From the NCBI GenBank assembly GCA_001898625.1, contig MKUP01000033.1:1-64000 (forward strand): DNA of 64,000 nt, in the 5' to 3' direction. Made by a program: the position numbers and the translations under genes. Shown here one piece after another: positions 18,929-27,425 of this stretch. Numbering within the stretch: position 1 is the stretch's first letter; each line of letters starts with the position of its first letter. This stretch comes from Burkholderiales bacterium 67-32. GTDB lineage: Bacteria; Pseudomonadota; Gammaproteobacteria; Burkholderiales; Burkholderiaceae_B. The notes below the pieces were generated by a model, which saw only the letters and a list, made by a program, of their open reading frames with translations, did not search any database and was not told where the DNA came from.

Positions 18929-19954
18929 TCAGCCCAGCAGCACGACCCCGGCCGGCAGGCGCGTCACCTTGGCGTCATAGATCTGCTGTATCTGGCGGAT
19001 CGCCTCGTCCAGGCTGCCGATCAGGAACTGGCCGCTCAGCTTGCGGCCGGCCAGGGCGCTGTCCATCACCATGACGCGTCCGGGCCGATAGCGATTGATC
19101 TCCTCCACCGCCTCGCGCAGCGGCGTGGCGCGGAAGACGACGCGCCCCTGCCGCCAGGCATAGTCGATGTCGGGGTCCGACCGCGTCGCCGTCTCGATGC
19201 CCCGCTCGTCGTACCAGACCCGTTCATGCCGCGCCAGGTCGACCGATCCGCGCGGATGATCGAGTCTGGCGCTTCCCTCCAGGCAGGTCGCGCAATAGCG
19301 CGCGCCGACCCGCCGCACCGCGGCGCTCCCGGGCGCGAACATCAACCGGCCCGGACCGGCCACGAGTTCCACCACGCGCGCGCCGGCGCGCCGCTGCACG
19401 GCGATCTCGCCGTCGATCAGCCGGATGCGGTCCACCTCGCCACCGCCGGCGCCGCGTTCGATGTCGATGCTGGTCTGTGTATTGAGCAGCAGCTCCACTT
19501 CCTGGCTCAGCGCCAGGCTGGCCTGTTCGCCCGTGCCGGTGCGCTGGTCGGCCGCCATCTCCCGCAAGGAGGGCCATCCATGCAGGGGCGGACGTACCGC
19601 CGCGACCACGACCGCCGCGGCACCCGCTGTCGCCGCGCCTCTTAGCACCCAGCGGCGCCGCAGGTCGACCCGGCCGTCGCGCCGCAAAGCGGCGTCCGCG
19701 CGCGCGCGGACGCCCGGGAATGTCCGGTCGTAAAGCGCCTGGGCGCCCGCCATGGCGCGCCAGGCCTGTTCGTTGCGTGCCAGCGCCTGCCGATGCGCGG
19801 GACTGCGCGCGCACCAGTCCTTGAAGCGCCGTGCATCGCGGCCGCTCGCCTGTCCGCTACGCAGCCGGCGCAGCCACGCCCGGGCCTCCCGGTCGAGGAC
19901 GGAATCGGCGTGCTCGCCTGCGTGGTCGTCGGAATCCGACATGAGGTCCATCAT
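18929..19954 (-). CDS. FecR/VreR-like anti-sigma factor
   Basis: The 341-residue protein has the FecR layout. An N-terminal cytoplasmic DUF4880-like domain (about 20-67, AWLRRLRSGQASGRDARRFKDW) is followed by one membrane segment at about 100-122 and then a periplasmic FecR domain. The C-terminal part (about 275-335, TPLREAVEEINRY, LSGQFLIGSLDEAIRQI) resembles the STN-interacting region. It would hold the sigma factor inactive until a periplasmic signal arrives from the STN protein. Its ATG overlaps the sigma gene stop by four bases. The giant exoprotein gene lies downstream on the same strand. Confidence 0.88.
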   Translation of the reverse strand: MMDLMSDSDDHAGEHADSVLDREARAWLRRLRSGQASGRDARRFKDWCARSPAHRQALARNEQAWRAMAGAQALYDRTFPGVRARADAALRRDGRVDLRRRWVLRGAATAGAAAVVVAAVRPPLHGWPSLREMAADQRTGTGEQASLALSQEVELLLNTQTSIDIERGAGGGEVDRIRLIDGEIAVQRRAGARVVELVAGPGRLMFAPGSAAVRRVGARYCATCLEGSARLDHPRGSVDLARHERVWYDERGIETATRSDPDIDYAWRQGRVVFRATPLREAVEEINRYRPGRVMVMDSALAGRKLSGQFLIGSLDEAIRQIQQIYDAKVTRLPAGVVLLG

Positions 19955-20499
19955 CGTTGCCCGGATACGCGATCGTATCCGCTCGAAGAACGCGGCTTGC
20001 CCCCGTGCAGCCGCTCCATCAGGTATTCGGTGGCCCGCCGGATCTCGAGTTCCACCTTGCGCAGCGAAATACCGTAGCGCGCGGCGAGCTCCTTCTGGGG
20101 CACCTGGTCGAAACGCGACGCCATGAAAAGCTGGCGCCGCAGGGGCGGCAAGCGTTCCAACGCCTGGACGACCGCCTCCAGTTCCCTGCGGCCCGCGACG
20201 GTCTCCATCGGATCCGGCGTGGCCGCCACTTCCTGCTCGATCAGGAACTCGACGTCCTCTCCGCTCAACAACCGCCGGTCGGAGCGAATGCGGTCGATGG
20301 CCAGGTTGAGCGCGGTGCGCAGCACGAAATTGGAAGGATCGCGCACTTTGTCCGCCGAGGCATGGCCCTGCAAGCGCAGGTAGGTGTCCTGCATGACGTC
20401 CTCGGCCAACTCCAGCGATCCCACCCGATAGCCGACACGGCGCTTGATGAGATCGTAGTGGTCCAGCAGAAAGCGGATCAGTTCACCGGGCTGAGTCAT
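19951..20499 (-). CDS. ECF sigma factor, FecI/VreI type
   Basis: The 182-residue protein has region 2 (LAEDVMQDTYLRLQ, about 32-45) and region 4 with a helix-turn-helix (PQKELAARYGISLRKVELEIRRA, toward the C-terminus). Such sigma factors direct RNA polymerase to the promoters of surface-signalling regulons. Here the likely target is the downstream exoprotein gene and perhaps its own cassette. The ATG at 20499 overlaps the stop of the upstream STN gene by four bases, and its stop overlaps the FecR start in the same way, so the three genes are translationally coupled. The long extension upstream of 20499 is out of frame with real coding. Confidence 0.9.
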   Translation of the reverse strand: MTQPGELIRFLLDHYDLIKRRVGYRVGSLELAEDVMQDTYLRLQGHASADKVRDPSNFVLRTALNLAIDRIRSDRRLLSGEDVEFLIEQEVAATPDPMETVAGRRELEAVVQALERLPPLRRQLFMASRFDQVPQKELAARYGISLRKVELEIRRATEYLMERLHGGKPRSSSGYDRVSGQR

Positions 20500-21206
20500 G
20501 CGGGCGCCGCCGGACAGTCCCCGCTTTGCCCGGAAGCGCGGGGCAGGACAAGCAGGGTCAAGGGCTGGGTCACGCCCGATGGGAGCGGCTCGAGCAGCCG
20601 GATGCCGAGCAGCCGCGTTTCGACGCGGCGGTCGCGGACGGCATCGCCGGTGGAATGCAGCAGCACTCGCCGCACCGCGCCTTCGGCGCCTATCCAGACC
20701 CGCGCCGCCAACCGGTAGTCGCCGGGGGCGGTCAGCGGATCGCCACACAGCGCGCGCCCCACGCTGGCTTGCAGCGCCGCATAGTAGGCAGGCGCGGCCT
20801 CCGGCCGGTCCCCCGGAGACGGCCCCTTGGACGCCCGCGGTCCGCCGGCGGCGGCCTCAAGCAACATGAACGCACCCGGCGCCGTCTGCCGGGCGACGAT
20901 GCCGGTATCCGCCAGCAGTGCGCGCAAGGCCGCTTCCGCCGTGAAGGCGCCTTGCAACGGCCCGGCCTGCCGGCCGGCCGTGATGGCGTCGTCGTACAGC
21001 AACGACTGGCCCGTGGTGTGGAAATACTGTTCCAGCGCCTGCCCCAAAGGCTGGCGCTCGATGTCGAAGCGCAGGAGCGGGCCGGGGGGCGGCGCGGCCG
21101 CCGCCGGAGCCGCGCCGCACAACAACAGCGACAGCGCCCATCCCGCCAGCAGGAACGGACCGGCGGATGCGGCCCGGTACCGGGATGGAAGGAAAGGGAT
21201 TGCCAT
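20496..21206 (-). CDS. VreA-like STN-domain protein with TonB-like C-terminus
   Basis: The 236-residue exported protein has a signal sequence (about 1-38, ending APAAAA). A secretin/TonB N-terminal (STN) domain follows at about 44-117 (FDIERQPLGQALEQYFHTTG, LQGAFTAEAALRALLADTG), and then a TonB-C-like segment at about 140-223 (GDYRLAARVWIGAEGAVRRV). There is no beta-barrel. Classical surface signalling uses the STN domain of a TonB-dependent receptor. A stand-alone STN protein matches the VreA type of the Pseudomonas PUMA3 system. It is first of three coupled genes. What activates it is unknown. Confidence 0.82.
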   Translation of the reverse strand: MAIPFLPSRYRAASAGPFLLAGWALSLLLCGAAPAAAAPPPGPLLRFDIERQPLGQALEQYFHTTGQSLLYDDAITAGRQAGPLQGAFTAEAALRALLADTGIVARQTAPGAFMLLEAAAGGPRASKGPSPGDRPEAAPAYYAALQASVGRALCGDPLTAPGDYRLAARVWIGAEGAVRRVLLHSTGDAVRDRRVETRLLGIRLLEPLPSGVTQPLTLLVLPRASGQSGDCPAAPA

Positions 21207-21221
21207 GCATGGGGTCTCGCC

Positions 21222-21245
21222 CGGAGCGCCCCGCGAAGCGCTCCG
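21222..21245. promoter_or_regulatory. Inverted repeat upstream of the VreA-like gene
   Basis: CGGAGCGC (21222-21229) and GCGCTCCG (21238-21245) form an 8-bp stem with an 8-base loop. It lies 16 bases upstream of the start codon of the STN gene, so it is in its 5' leader or promoter. It could be a regulator site or an RNA hairpin. No clear ribosome site precedes the ATG at 21206. Confidence 0.35.
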
Positions 21246-21302
21246 GCATCGGAATGAACCCCGGGATGCTGACGGTGATTTGTTTCATGGCGGTGACACG
21301 CC

Positions 21303-21324
21303 GATGGCGGCGGTACCCGCCATC
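21303..21324 (-). terminator. Hairpin after the pirin gene
   Basis: GATGGCGG and CCGCCATC form a perfect 8-bp stem with a six-base loop, 13 bases past the stop codon of the leftward pirin gene. It probably ends that transcript or protects its 3' end before the signalling cassette. It lacks a T tract. Confidence 0.45.
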
Positions 21325-21336
21325 GTGGCAGAAAGC

Positions 21337-22173
21337 CTAGAACGGCACCCCGTCCAGCCGCCCCATCTTGCCGCTGGCGAAGTCGCGCTTGGCCTGGAGC
21401 AGGCGCTCGGGCGTGTCCATCACGAACGGCCCACCGAAGAAAATCTGCCCCTGCGCCGGCGGCCCGCCCAGCAGGGCGACGTCCGCGGGCCCCTGTGCCG
21501 TGGCCCGCAGCTCGACCGAATCGCCGGGCGCCAAGACCGCCAGCGCGCCGGCGCCGAGCGTCTTCCCGTCGCCCAGATCCAACTGGCCGTCCAGCACGAC
21601 CAGGCCCAGTTCCTCTTCCGGCACCGGCAGCACGGTACGCCCTCCCGACGCCAGCCGGACATGCGCCAGCAGCGTGGGCATGGTCGTGGTCATGGGACCG
21701 GCATGCCCACCGATGTTGCCCGCGATCACGCGCACGCGCGCGTCGCCCAGTTCGAATTCGGGAATGCTGTCGCGCCGGAAGGACGCATAGGCGGGCTCGA
21801 TCAGCTTGTGTTCGGGCGGCAGGCTGGTCCAGAGCTGCAGGCCGTGGCGGCCGCCGGCCGGTTGCTCGGCGTGGAGCATGCCCCGGCCGGCCCGTATCCA
21901 TTGGGCATCGCCCGCGTCCAGACGGTCGCGGAAACCTTCGCTGTCGCGGTGCTCGACTTCACCCTCCAGCAGATAGCTGATCACCTCTATGCCCGCGTGC
22001 GGATGCGGCGAATCGCCGATACCGCGCCGGGAGCGATGGCGATAGTGGTCGATGAAAACGAAAGGCCCCAGCGAAATCCGGTCCCGCTGCGGCAGCGCGC
22101 GCCACAGCAGCATGTCGCCGTCGTCGATGACGCGCTGCGCGGGCAGCACGGCGGAGATAAGGCGTTCAGTCAT
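21337..22173 (-). CDS. Pirin family protein
   Basis: The 278-residue bicupin carries the pirin metal site: His57 and His59 (SPHPHAGIEV), His101 and Glu103 (AGRGMLHAEQ). The C-terminal cupin includes GGPPAQGQIFFGGPFVM, typical of the family. Bacterial pirins act as iron enzymes (some as quercetin dioxygenases) or as metabolic regulators, so the substrate is open. AGGAG precedes the ATG at 22173. It is 23 bases after the unknown protein at 22197-23432 and probably co-transcribed with it, divergent from a LysR gene. Confidence 0.93.
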   Translation of the reverse strand: MTERLISAVLPAQRVIDDGDMLLWRALPQRDRISLGPFVFIDHYRHRSRRGIGDSPHPHAGIEVISYLLEGEVEHRDSEGFRDRLDAGDAQWIRAGRGMLHAEQPAGGRHGLQLWTSLPPEHKLIEPAYASFRRDSIPEFELGDARVRVIAGNIGGHAGPMTTTMPTLLAHVRLASGGRTVLPVPEEELGLVVLDGQLDLGDGKTLGAGALAVLAPGDSVELRATAQGPADVALLGGPPAQGQIFFGGPFVMDTPERLLQAKRDFASGKMGRLDGVPF

Positions 22174-22196
22174 GATGAAGGTTCTCCTGTCGTCGT

Positions 22197-23432
22197 TCAG
22201 GCGCCGGCCGCGGCCAGGCCGTCGATCCGCAGCGTCCCGATGGCGCCGTGCACCTCGATCGGTGCGATGTCCTTGCCGTGGACCACCACGCCGCCCGCGA
22301 TCTCGATTTCGCGCGCCGAACCGCCGGGCTTGACGCTGAGCGCGATGGCCGACAGCTTCACCACCACGCCCTTGACCAGCGAATCGCCGGTACCGCCAAA
22401 GGTCTCGATGCCGCGGCGCACCGACAGGCGGCCGATGGGTTGGCTGATCTGGATCCCGACGGCGCCGTCGGCATGCGTGACGAGCCGGTCGAACTCGGCC
22501 ACGTTGACGGTGCCGTCGTAGACGTTGAAGGCGCGCGCGCCCTGCCCGAAGGTTTCGATGGGCGCGTGCACGCGCAGTTCATTGACCACGCCGAAGTTGA
22601 CGAAACCGATACCGCTGGGGCCGTACGAGGTCAGCTTTTCCCGCGCGTCCCAGCGATCCACCGTGCCCCAGTTGTCGAGCACCATGTCGTTGACGCCATA
22701 GGTCACGACCGGCCCGAGGGTGCGCACCACGTCGACGAAGGCGTTGCTGACGGTGAACACGCCGCCGGTGATCTGGTCGGGCGTGCCGGCGGGAATCCGG
22801 CCGTCGCTATAGACCGCGCCGGTTTCCAGCAGGGACGCGACCAGGCGCCCTCCCACGGACATGCCGCTGACGAAGATCCCGCTGCCCAGCACGGGCGCGG
22901 TGGGCCGGCCGGCCGACAGTCCGGTCAGGCGCGCGCTGATGGTCACGGCGGGATCGTCCTGCATGTTCCACAGCGTGAAGGCGCCCTGGATCACGTAGAC
23001 GCCGTAGCCCTGCGGCCGGTCGGCCTGGGCCCGCGCATCGGCCGCGACGATGTCCAGGCCGTCGACCTCGACGTGTCCCGCGCGGACCTTGTCGCGGGCC
23101 AGGATCTGCACCTGTCCGACGGCGGTCACCGCCGCGAGGCGGATACGGCCCAGCCCGTCCACCCCGGTATCGTTGAAGATGGCTCGCCGGTCGGGCGAGG
23201 CTTCGATGCGCAGGTCACGGATCTCGTTGTCCTCGCTCAGCTGCACGCCATCGCTGCCCGCGGCGAAGGCCAGGGTCGCGCCGGCCTCCCCGCCGACCAG
23301 GGATTGGCCCGGCAGCAGCCGGATCGAAGGCAGGCCGGACAACGTCCCGCCTATGGCGATGACCCGGCGATCCTCGTCGCGCACGGCGGCTTGAAGTGCT
23401 TCGGAGGTAGTGACGAGGGCTTGCGATGCCAT
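22197..23432 (-). CDS. Repeat-rich protein of unknown function (beta-helix-like)
   Basis: The 411-residue protein is not assigned to a known enzyme. It has no signal peptide or membrane segment. It starts MASQALVTTSEALQAAVRDE, then shows many short Gly/Val/Ile/Asp-rich turns (for example IGGTLSGLPSIRLLPGQSLVGG, GIGFVNFGVVNELRVHAPIETFG), a rhythm resembling a right-handed parallel beta-helix such as those in pectate-lyase-like proteins. AGGAG seven bases before the ATG at 23432 sets the start. It is followed by the pirin gene and is divergent from a LysR gene at 23615, which may regulate both. A cytoplasmic location follows from the missing export signal. Confidence 0.75.
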   Translation of the reverse strand: MASQALVTTSEALQAAVRDEDRRVIAIGGTLSGLPSIRLLPGQSLVGGEAGATLAFAAGSDGVQLSEDNEIRDLRIEASPDRRAIFNDTGVDGLGRIRLAAVTAVGQVQILARDKVRAGHVEVDGLDIVAADARAQADRPQGYGVYVIQGAFTLWNMQDDPAVTISARLTGLSAGRPTAPVLGSGIFVSGMSVGGRLVASLLETGAVYSDGRIPAGTPDQITGGVFTVSNAFVDVVRTLGPVVTYGVNDMVLDNWGTVDRWDAREKLTSYGPSGIGFVNFGVVNELRVHAPIETFGQGARAFNVYDGTVNVAEFDRLVTHADGAVGIQISQPIGRLSVRRGIETFGGTGDSLVKGVVVKLSAIALSVKPGGSAREIEIAGGVVVHGKDIAPIEVHGAIGTLRIDGLAAAGA

Positions 23433-23614
23433 GATGGTTCTCCTGTAGGGTTCGAAGGCCGCGGTAGCCGGCCCGACAAGCCCTACTCTAGGCTTGGGGA
23501 CGATGCCGATGAAGGGGACGGCAGGCACTTCATTTGTGCCCTGCCGGCATCAATCCATGGATCGCGCGGACGAATGCGCGCACAATGCTCGTCGGACGAT
23601 ACGGGGCGAACGGC

Positions 23615-24523
23615 ATGAACGACGCGTCAGGCAAGCTGGACACGGTGGAGATGTTCTGCGCGGCGGCCCGGGCCGGGAGCTTCACCGCGGCCGCGACCGT
23701 GCTGGGCACGACGCCTTCGGCGATCAGCAAGGCAGTACGGCGCCTGGAGGACAGGCTGGGCGTCAAGCTGTTCGCGCGAACCACCCGCGCAATCCGGCTG
23801 ACGGACGATGGGCAGGCCTATTACCGCACGTGCAGCCAGGCGCTGGAAAACATCCACGACATCGAGCGCTCGCTGACGGGACACCGGTTGCCGCGCGGCG
23901 AGCTGCGCATCAGCGCCCCCGCGAGCTATGGCGTCAAGCGGCTGATTCCGCTCGTGCCCCGCTACGTGGCGCGCCACCACGGGCAGGTGAAGGTGACCGT
24001 CTCGGTCAGCAACGCCGTGGCGGATTTCGTGATGGACGACGTCGACATGGCCATACGCATCGGCGAGGTCGCGGACTCGCGGCTGGTCGCGCGGCCGCTG
24101 CACCCGGCCAGCCCGCGCATCGTCGCCTCGCCGGCCTATCTGCGCCGGCACGGCACGCCCGCCACGCCAGAGGACATGGCCAACCACGCCTGCCTGGGAT
24201 TGATCATGCCCGACAGCGGCCGCACCATGCCCTGGACCTTCGCGCCATCGGCCGATGGCGTGCCCACGCAGGTCCGGCTCCAGCCCGCGATGAACTTCGA
24301 CCATCCGCTGGGCACGCTGGCCGCCGCGCTGAGCGACGCCGGCCTCGCGCAGTTGCTGGATTTCACCGTCGACGACGACCTGCGCAGCGGCCGCCTGGTC
24401 GAGGTCCTGGCGGCGTGGCGGCCGCCGGCCCAGCCCGTCTCCGTCGTCTGGCCCGGTAACCGCCATGTGCCGGCGACGGTGCGCAGCTTCGTGGATTTCC
24501 TGGTCGACACCGCCCACGCCTAG
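23615..24523 (+). CDS. LysR-family transcriptional regulator
   Basis: The 302-residue protein has an N-terminal winged helix (FCAAARAGSFTAAATVLGTTPSAISKAVRRLEDRLG, about 15-50) and an effector domain (RGELRISAPASYGVKRLIP onward) of the subclass often divergent from oxidoreductase or pirin genes. The gap to the divergent gene at 23432 is 182 bases and should hold their shared control region. I chose the ATG at 23615; the ATG at 23585 is an alternative with equally weak ribosome-site support. Confidence 0.9.
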   Translation: MNDASGKLDTVEMFCAAARAGSFTAAATVLGTTPSAISKAVRRLEDRLGVKLFARTTRAIRLTDDGQAYYRTCSQALENIHDIERSLTGHRLPRGELRISAPASYGVKRLIPLVPRYVARHHGQVKVTVSVSNAVADFVMDDVDMAIRIGEVADSRLVARPLHPASPRIVASPAYLRRHGTPATPEDMANHACLGLIMPDSGRTMPWTFAPSADGVPTQVRLQPAMNFDHPLGTLAAALSDAGLAQLLDFTVDDDLRSGRLVEVLAAWRPPAQPVSVVWPGNRHVPATVRSFVDFLVDTAHA

Positions 24524-24657
24524 CCACCCCTATCAAATCCCTTTATCGCCCACCGCCTCGATTCGATTGGCGCCGATGCCGCGCGTGTTCGCATAATCGT
24601 CCCACCTCGATGTCCCGGCGCGGCCGGACGCATCCGGGGCCAACCGGAGATGTGTCG

Positions 24658-25536
24658 ATGCGATTCGCGGTAACAGAGATAGTCGAGAACTTCGTGGGCG
24701 AGATCGAGGATTTTCCCTTCGACGCCATCGACCAGGATGCCGTCGCCCAGTTGAAGGCGGCCTGGTTCCGCTACCCGGTCCTGCGCTTTCGCGATGTCCG
24801 AATCGGCGACCGGGAACAGGTGGCGTTCAGCCGGGCGCTCGGCCCGGCGGTGTTCCATCCGCGCCAGCTCCAGGAAGGCAGGAATGCCGAGTTCCCCGAG
24901 ATCCTGGTCATCAGCAACAAGAAGAAGGCCGACGGTACGCCGGCCGGCGATCTCGGCGACGGCGAAGTGCGCTGGCACACGGACACCTGGTTCGTCGAGC
25001 AGCCGCCGTCGGCCGCCATCCTGCGCGCGGTCGAACTGCCCGGCCAGGGCGGCAACACCTATTTCGCCAACATGTACGCCGCCTACGAGGGCCTGGACAC
25101 GGCGATGAAGGCACGCCTGGACGGCCTTGCCATCCATCACCAGTCGGTCATCGACGGACGGGGGGAAGTCCGGCTGGGCAAGACGCCGCCAGTGTCCGAC
25201 GACTACGCCGCCTGGGCCGGCGTCGATCACCCGCTGGTCCGCCGGCACCCCGGCTCCGGCCGGCCATGCCTGTACCTGGGCGGCGATCGTCCCCACCAGT
25301 CCATCCCCGGCATGCCTCAGGACGAAGCGGCGCCGCTGTTGGCGGACCTGTGGGCGGCCGCCACCGATACCCGCCATGTCTGGGCGCAGCAATGGCGGCC
25401 GGGCGACATGATGATGTGGGACAACCGCTGCCTGCTGCACAAGCGCGATGCCTTCGACCCGCAGTCCGTGCGGCGCCTGCACCGGACCACCGTCGAAGGC
25501 GAGCGGCCCGTCGCCGCGGAGCTGGCCCATGCCTGA
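24658..25536 (+). CDS. TauD/TfdA-family Fe(II)/2-oxoglutarate dioxygenase
   Basis: The 292-residue protein has the facial triad of the family: His107 and Asp109 in RWHTDTWF and a distal His261 in NRCLLHKRDAF, followed by the oxoglutarate-binding arginine in LHRTTVEGE. Relatives hydroxylate and cleave sulfonates such as taurine or aryloxyalkanoates. GGAG is eight bases before the ATG at 24658. It opens a four-gene operon with RraA-like, M20 hydrolase and Bug receptor genes. A small acidic substrate taken up by the Bug protein would fit, but is inferred. Confidence 0.9.
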   Translation: MRFAVTEIVENFVGEIEDFPFDAIDQDAVAQLKAAWFRYPVLRFRDVRIGDREQVAFSRALGPAVFHPRQLQEGRNAEFPEILVISNKKKADGTPAGDLGDGEVRWHTDTWFVEQPPSAAILRAVELPGQGGNTYFANMYAAYEGLDTAMKARLDGLAIHHQSVIDGRGEVRLGKTPPVSDDYAAWAGVDHPLVRRHPGSGRPCLYLGGDRPHQSIPGMPQDEAAPLLADLWAAATDTRHVWAQQWRPGDMMMWDNRCLLHKRDAFDPQSVRRLHRTTVEGERPVAAELAHA

Positions 25537-26218
25537 GGCCGCCTTCCGCTTCGGCGACATGCCGGCGCCCCTGCCGCCCGAACTGCGCGCGCTGGCGGAC
25601 GGCCTGGAACCCGCCGCGCTGGGCCACTTGCTGGACGACGGGTTCACCGGACCGCGCCACCGCCATCTGGCCGGCCGCCGCGAACCGTCGTTGGGCATGG
25701 TCGTGACCTGCCGCAGCCCCGGCGCCGACAACGCCATCGTGCATCACGCGGTTTCGCGCCTGCGGCCCGGCGACTTCCTGGTCGTTGCCCGCGATGCGGA
25801 CAGCCCCGAGGCCTGCCTGGGGGGCGGCCTCGCGCTGGCCGCGGAGCGGGCGGGCTGCGCCGGCATACTGGTGGACGGGCCGGTCACGGACGTGCAGGAA
25901 CTGCGGCAATTGGCCCTGCCCGTCTGGGCCACTGGCCTGACCGCGCTCACCTGCAAGCGGCACTATGAGCGAGGCGAGTTCTGCGTGCCGGTCACGATCG
26001 ATGGCACGGACATCGTGCCCGGAATGCTCGCGCTGGGCGACGAAAACGGCGTGCTTTTCGTGGACAGCATCCGCCTGCGGGCCTGTGCAGCCGAAGCGAA
26101 GGCGCGGCAGGCGGCACAGACCGAACGCTATGCCCGCGTCCGCGCGGGCGCACGCCTGGCCGCGCTCAACGGCACGGACGAGGCGTTCGCGCGGATCCTG
26201 GCGGAGGCCGCGCGATGA
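25529..26218 (+). CDS. RraA-family protein, altered active site
   Basis: The 229-residue protein shows the RraA/HMG-aldolase core: LGGGLALAAERAGCAGILVDGPVTDVQEL at about 97-125. Active aldolases of the family have DGxxRD, where the Arg binds the pyruvyl carboxylate. Here the motif reads DGPVTD, with Thr120 in the Arg position, so standard aldolase chemistry is doubtful. RraA itself binds RNase E and is not an aldolase, but the catabolic operon suggests a metabolic role. It overlaps the dioxygenase gene by eight bases and the next gene by four. Confidence 0.8.
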   Translation: MPEAAFRFGDMPAPLPPELRALADGLEPAALGHLLDDGFTGPRHRHLAGRREPSLGMVVTCRSPGADNAIVHHAVSRLRPGDFLVVARDADSPEACLGGGLALAAERAGCAGILVDGPVTDVQELRQLALPVWATGLTALTCKRHYERGEFCVPVTIDGTDIVPGMLALGDENGVLFVDSIRLRACAAEAKARQAAQTERYARVRAGARLAALNGTDEAFARILAEAAR

Positions 26219-27384
26219 CCCCGTTCTCGCTGGCGCCCGGACGCTACGACGAACTGATAAGGATCCGGCGCGACATCCACCGCCATCCCGAACTCGCGTT
26301 CGCGGAACGGCGCACCGCGGCCATCGTCCAGCACGATCTGGCCGGGCTGGGACTCGAACCTATCGGCGGCGTGGCGGGCACCGGCGTCGTCGCGGTGCTG
26401 GATACCGGGCGCCCCGGCCGCACGGTCGGGCTGCGCGTCGACATGGACGCCCTGCCCATGACGGAAACCGCCGACGTGCCGTTCAAGTCCGAGGAGCCGG
26501 GCGCGGCCCACACCTGTGGCCACGACGTGCACTGCGCCATCGGATTGGGCGCGGCCTCGCTGCTATGCGACCGGCGGGATACCTTGCGCGGCCGCTTCAA
26601 GTTCCTGTTCCAGCCCGCCGAGGAGACGCTGGAGGGCGCGCGGGCCATGATCGAGGCCGGCGCGCTCGATGCGCCGGCGGTGGACGTGCTGCTGGGCTGC
26701 CACAATTCGCCGCAGTTGGACACAGGCCTGGTCGGCTACCGGCATGGGGCGTCCATGGCCTCGTCCAGCGCCTTCGTCATCGACGTTCGCGGCGCGGCCG
26801 GCCATGCCGCCCATCCGCGTTCCGGCGTGGATGCCTTGCAGGCCTTGCCCATGCTGCTGACCGGGCTCAACGCGATCCGCGCGAAGGAAGTCGCCGCCGA
26901 CCAGCCCCTGATTCTTTCCGTGGGCCGCATCCAGGGCGGACGCGCGCGCAACGTCATCTGCGACGCGGTCACGCTGGAAGGCACCTGCCGGACGCTCGAC
27001 GACACCGTGCGCGGCGAGGTCGAGGCCGCGCTGCGCCGGCTGGCGCAAGGCACGGCCACCGCGACGCGGACGCAGGTGGACGTGCAATGGCGCACCCTGG
27101 CCCCCGCCCTGGTTAACGACCGCGACACCCTGGACCGGGCCATCCGTGCGATCGACCGCTGCCTGGGTGCCGGCGCGCTGGTCGAACTCGATGCGCCGTC
27201 GATGGGCGGCGAGGATTTCGCCTGGTACCGGCAGCGCGTGCCCGTGGCGCATCTGCGCATCGGCTCGCGCGCCGCGGAGCGCTCGACACAACTGCACCAA
27301 AGCGATTATTTCTGCGATGAACGCGCCATCGAGACCGGGGCACTGGCCCTGGCCTCGGCGGCGGCCGAGCTGGCCGCGCCCTGA
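26215..27384 (+). CDS. M20D-type amidohydrolase/carboxypeptidase
   Basis: The 389-residue zinc hydrolase has HRHPELAF at its start, then RVDMDALPM, the metal motif HTCGHDVH (Cys101, His103, His106), FQPAEE, and a distal histidine near the end (LHQSDYFCDE). This is the pattern of N-acyl amino-acid amidohydrolases and hippurate hydrolase. It probably removes an acyl group from an amide in the same pathway as the dioxygenase upstream. It overlaps the RraA-like gene (ATGA) and precedes a Bug receptor by 41 bases. Confidence 0.92.
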   Translation: MTPFSLAPGRYDELIRIRRDIHRHPELAFAERRTAAIVQHDLAGLGLEPIGGVAGTGVVAVLDTGRPGRTVGLRVDMDALPMTETADVPFKSEEPGAAHTCGHDVHCAIGLGAASLLCDRRDTLRGRFKFLFQPAEETLEGARAMIEAGALDAPAVDVLLGCHNSPQLDTGLVGYRHGASMASSSAFVIDVRGAAGHAAHPRSGVDALQALPMLLTGLNAIRAKEVAADQPLILSVGRIQGGRARNVICDAVTLEGTCRTLDDTVRGEVEAALRRLAQGTATATRTQVDVQWRTLAPALVNDRDTLDRAIRAIDRCLGAGALVELDAPSMGGEDFAWYRQRVPVAHLRIGSRAAERSTQLHQSDYFCDERAIETGALALASAAAELAAP

Positions 27385-27425
27385 CGCGACACGGTTCACG
27401 CGCATACCTTCCAAGGAAACACCCA

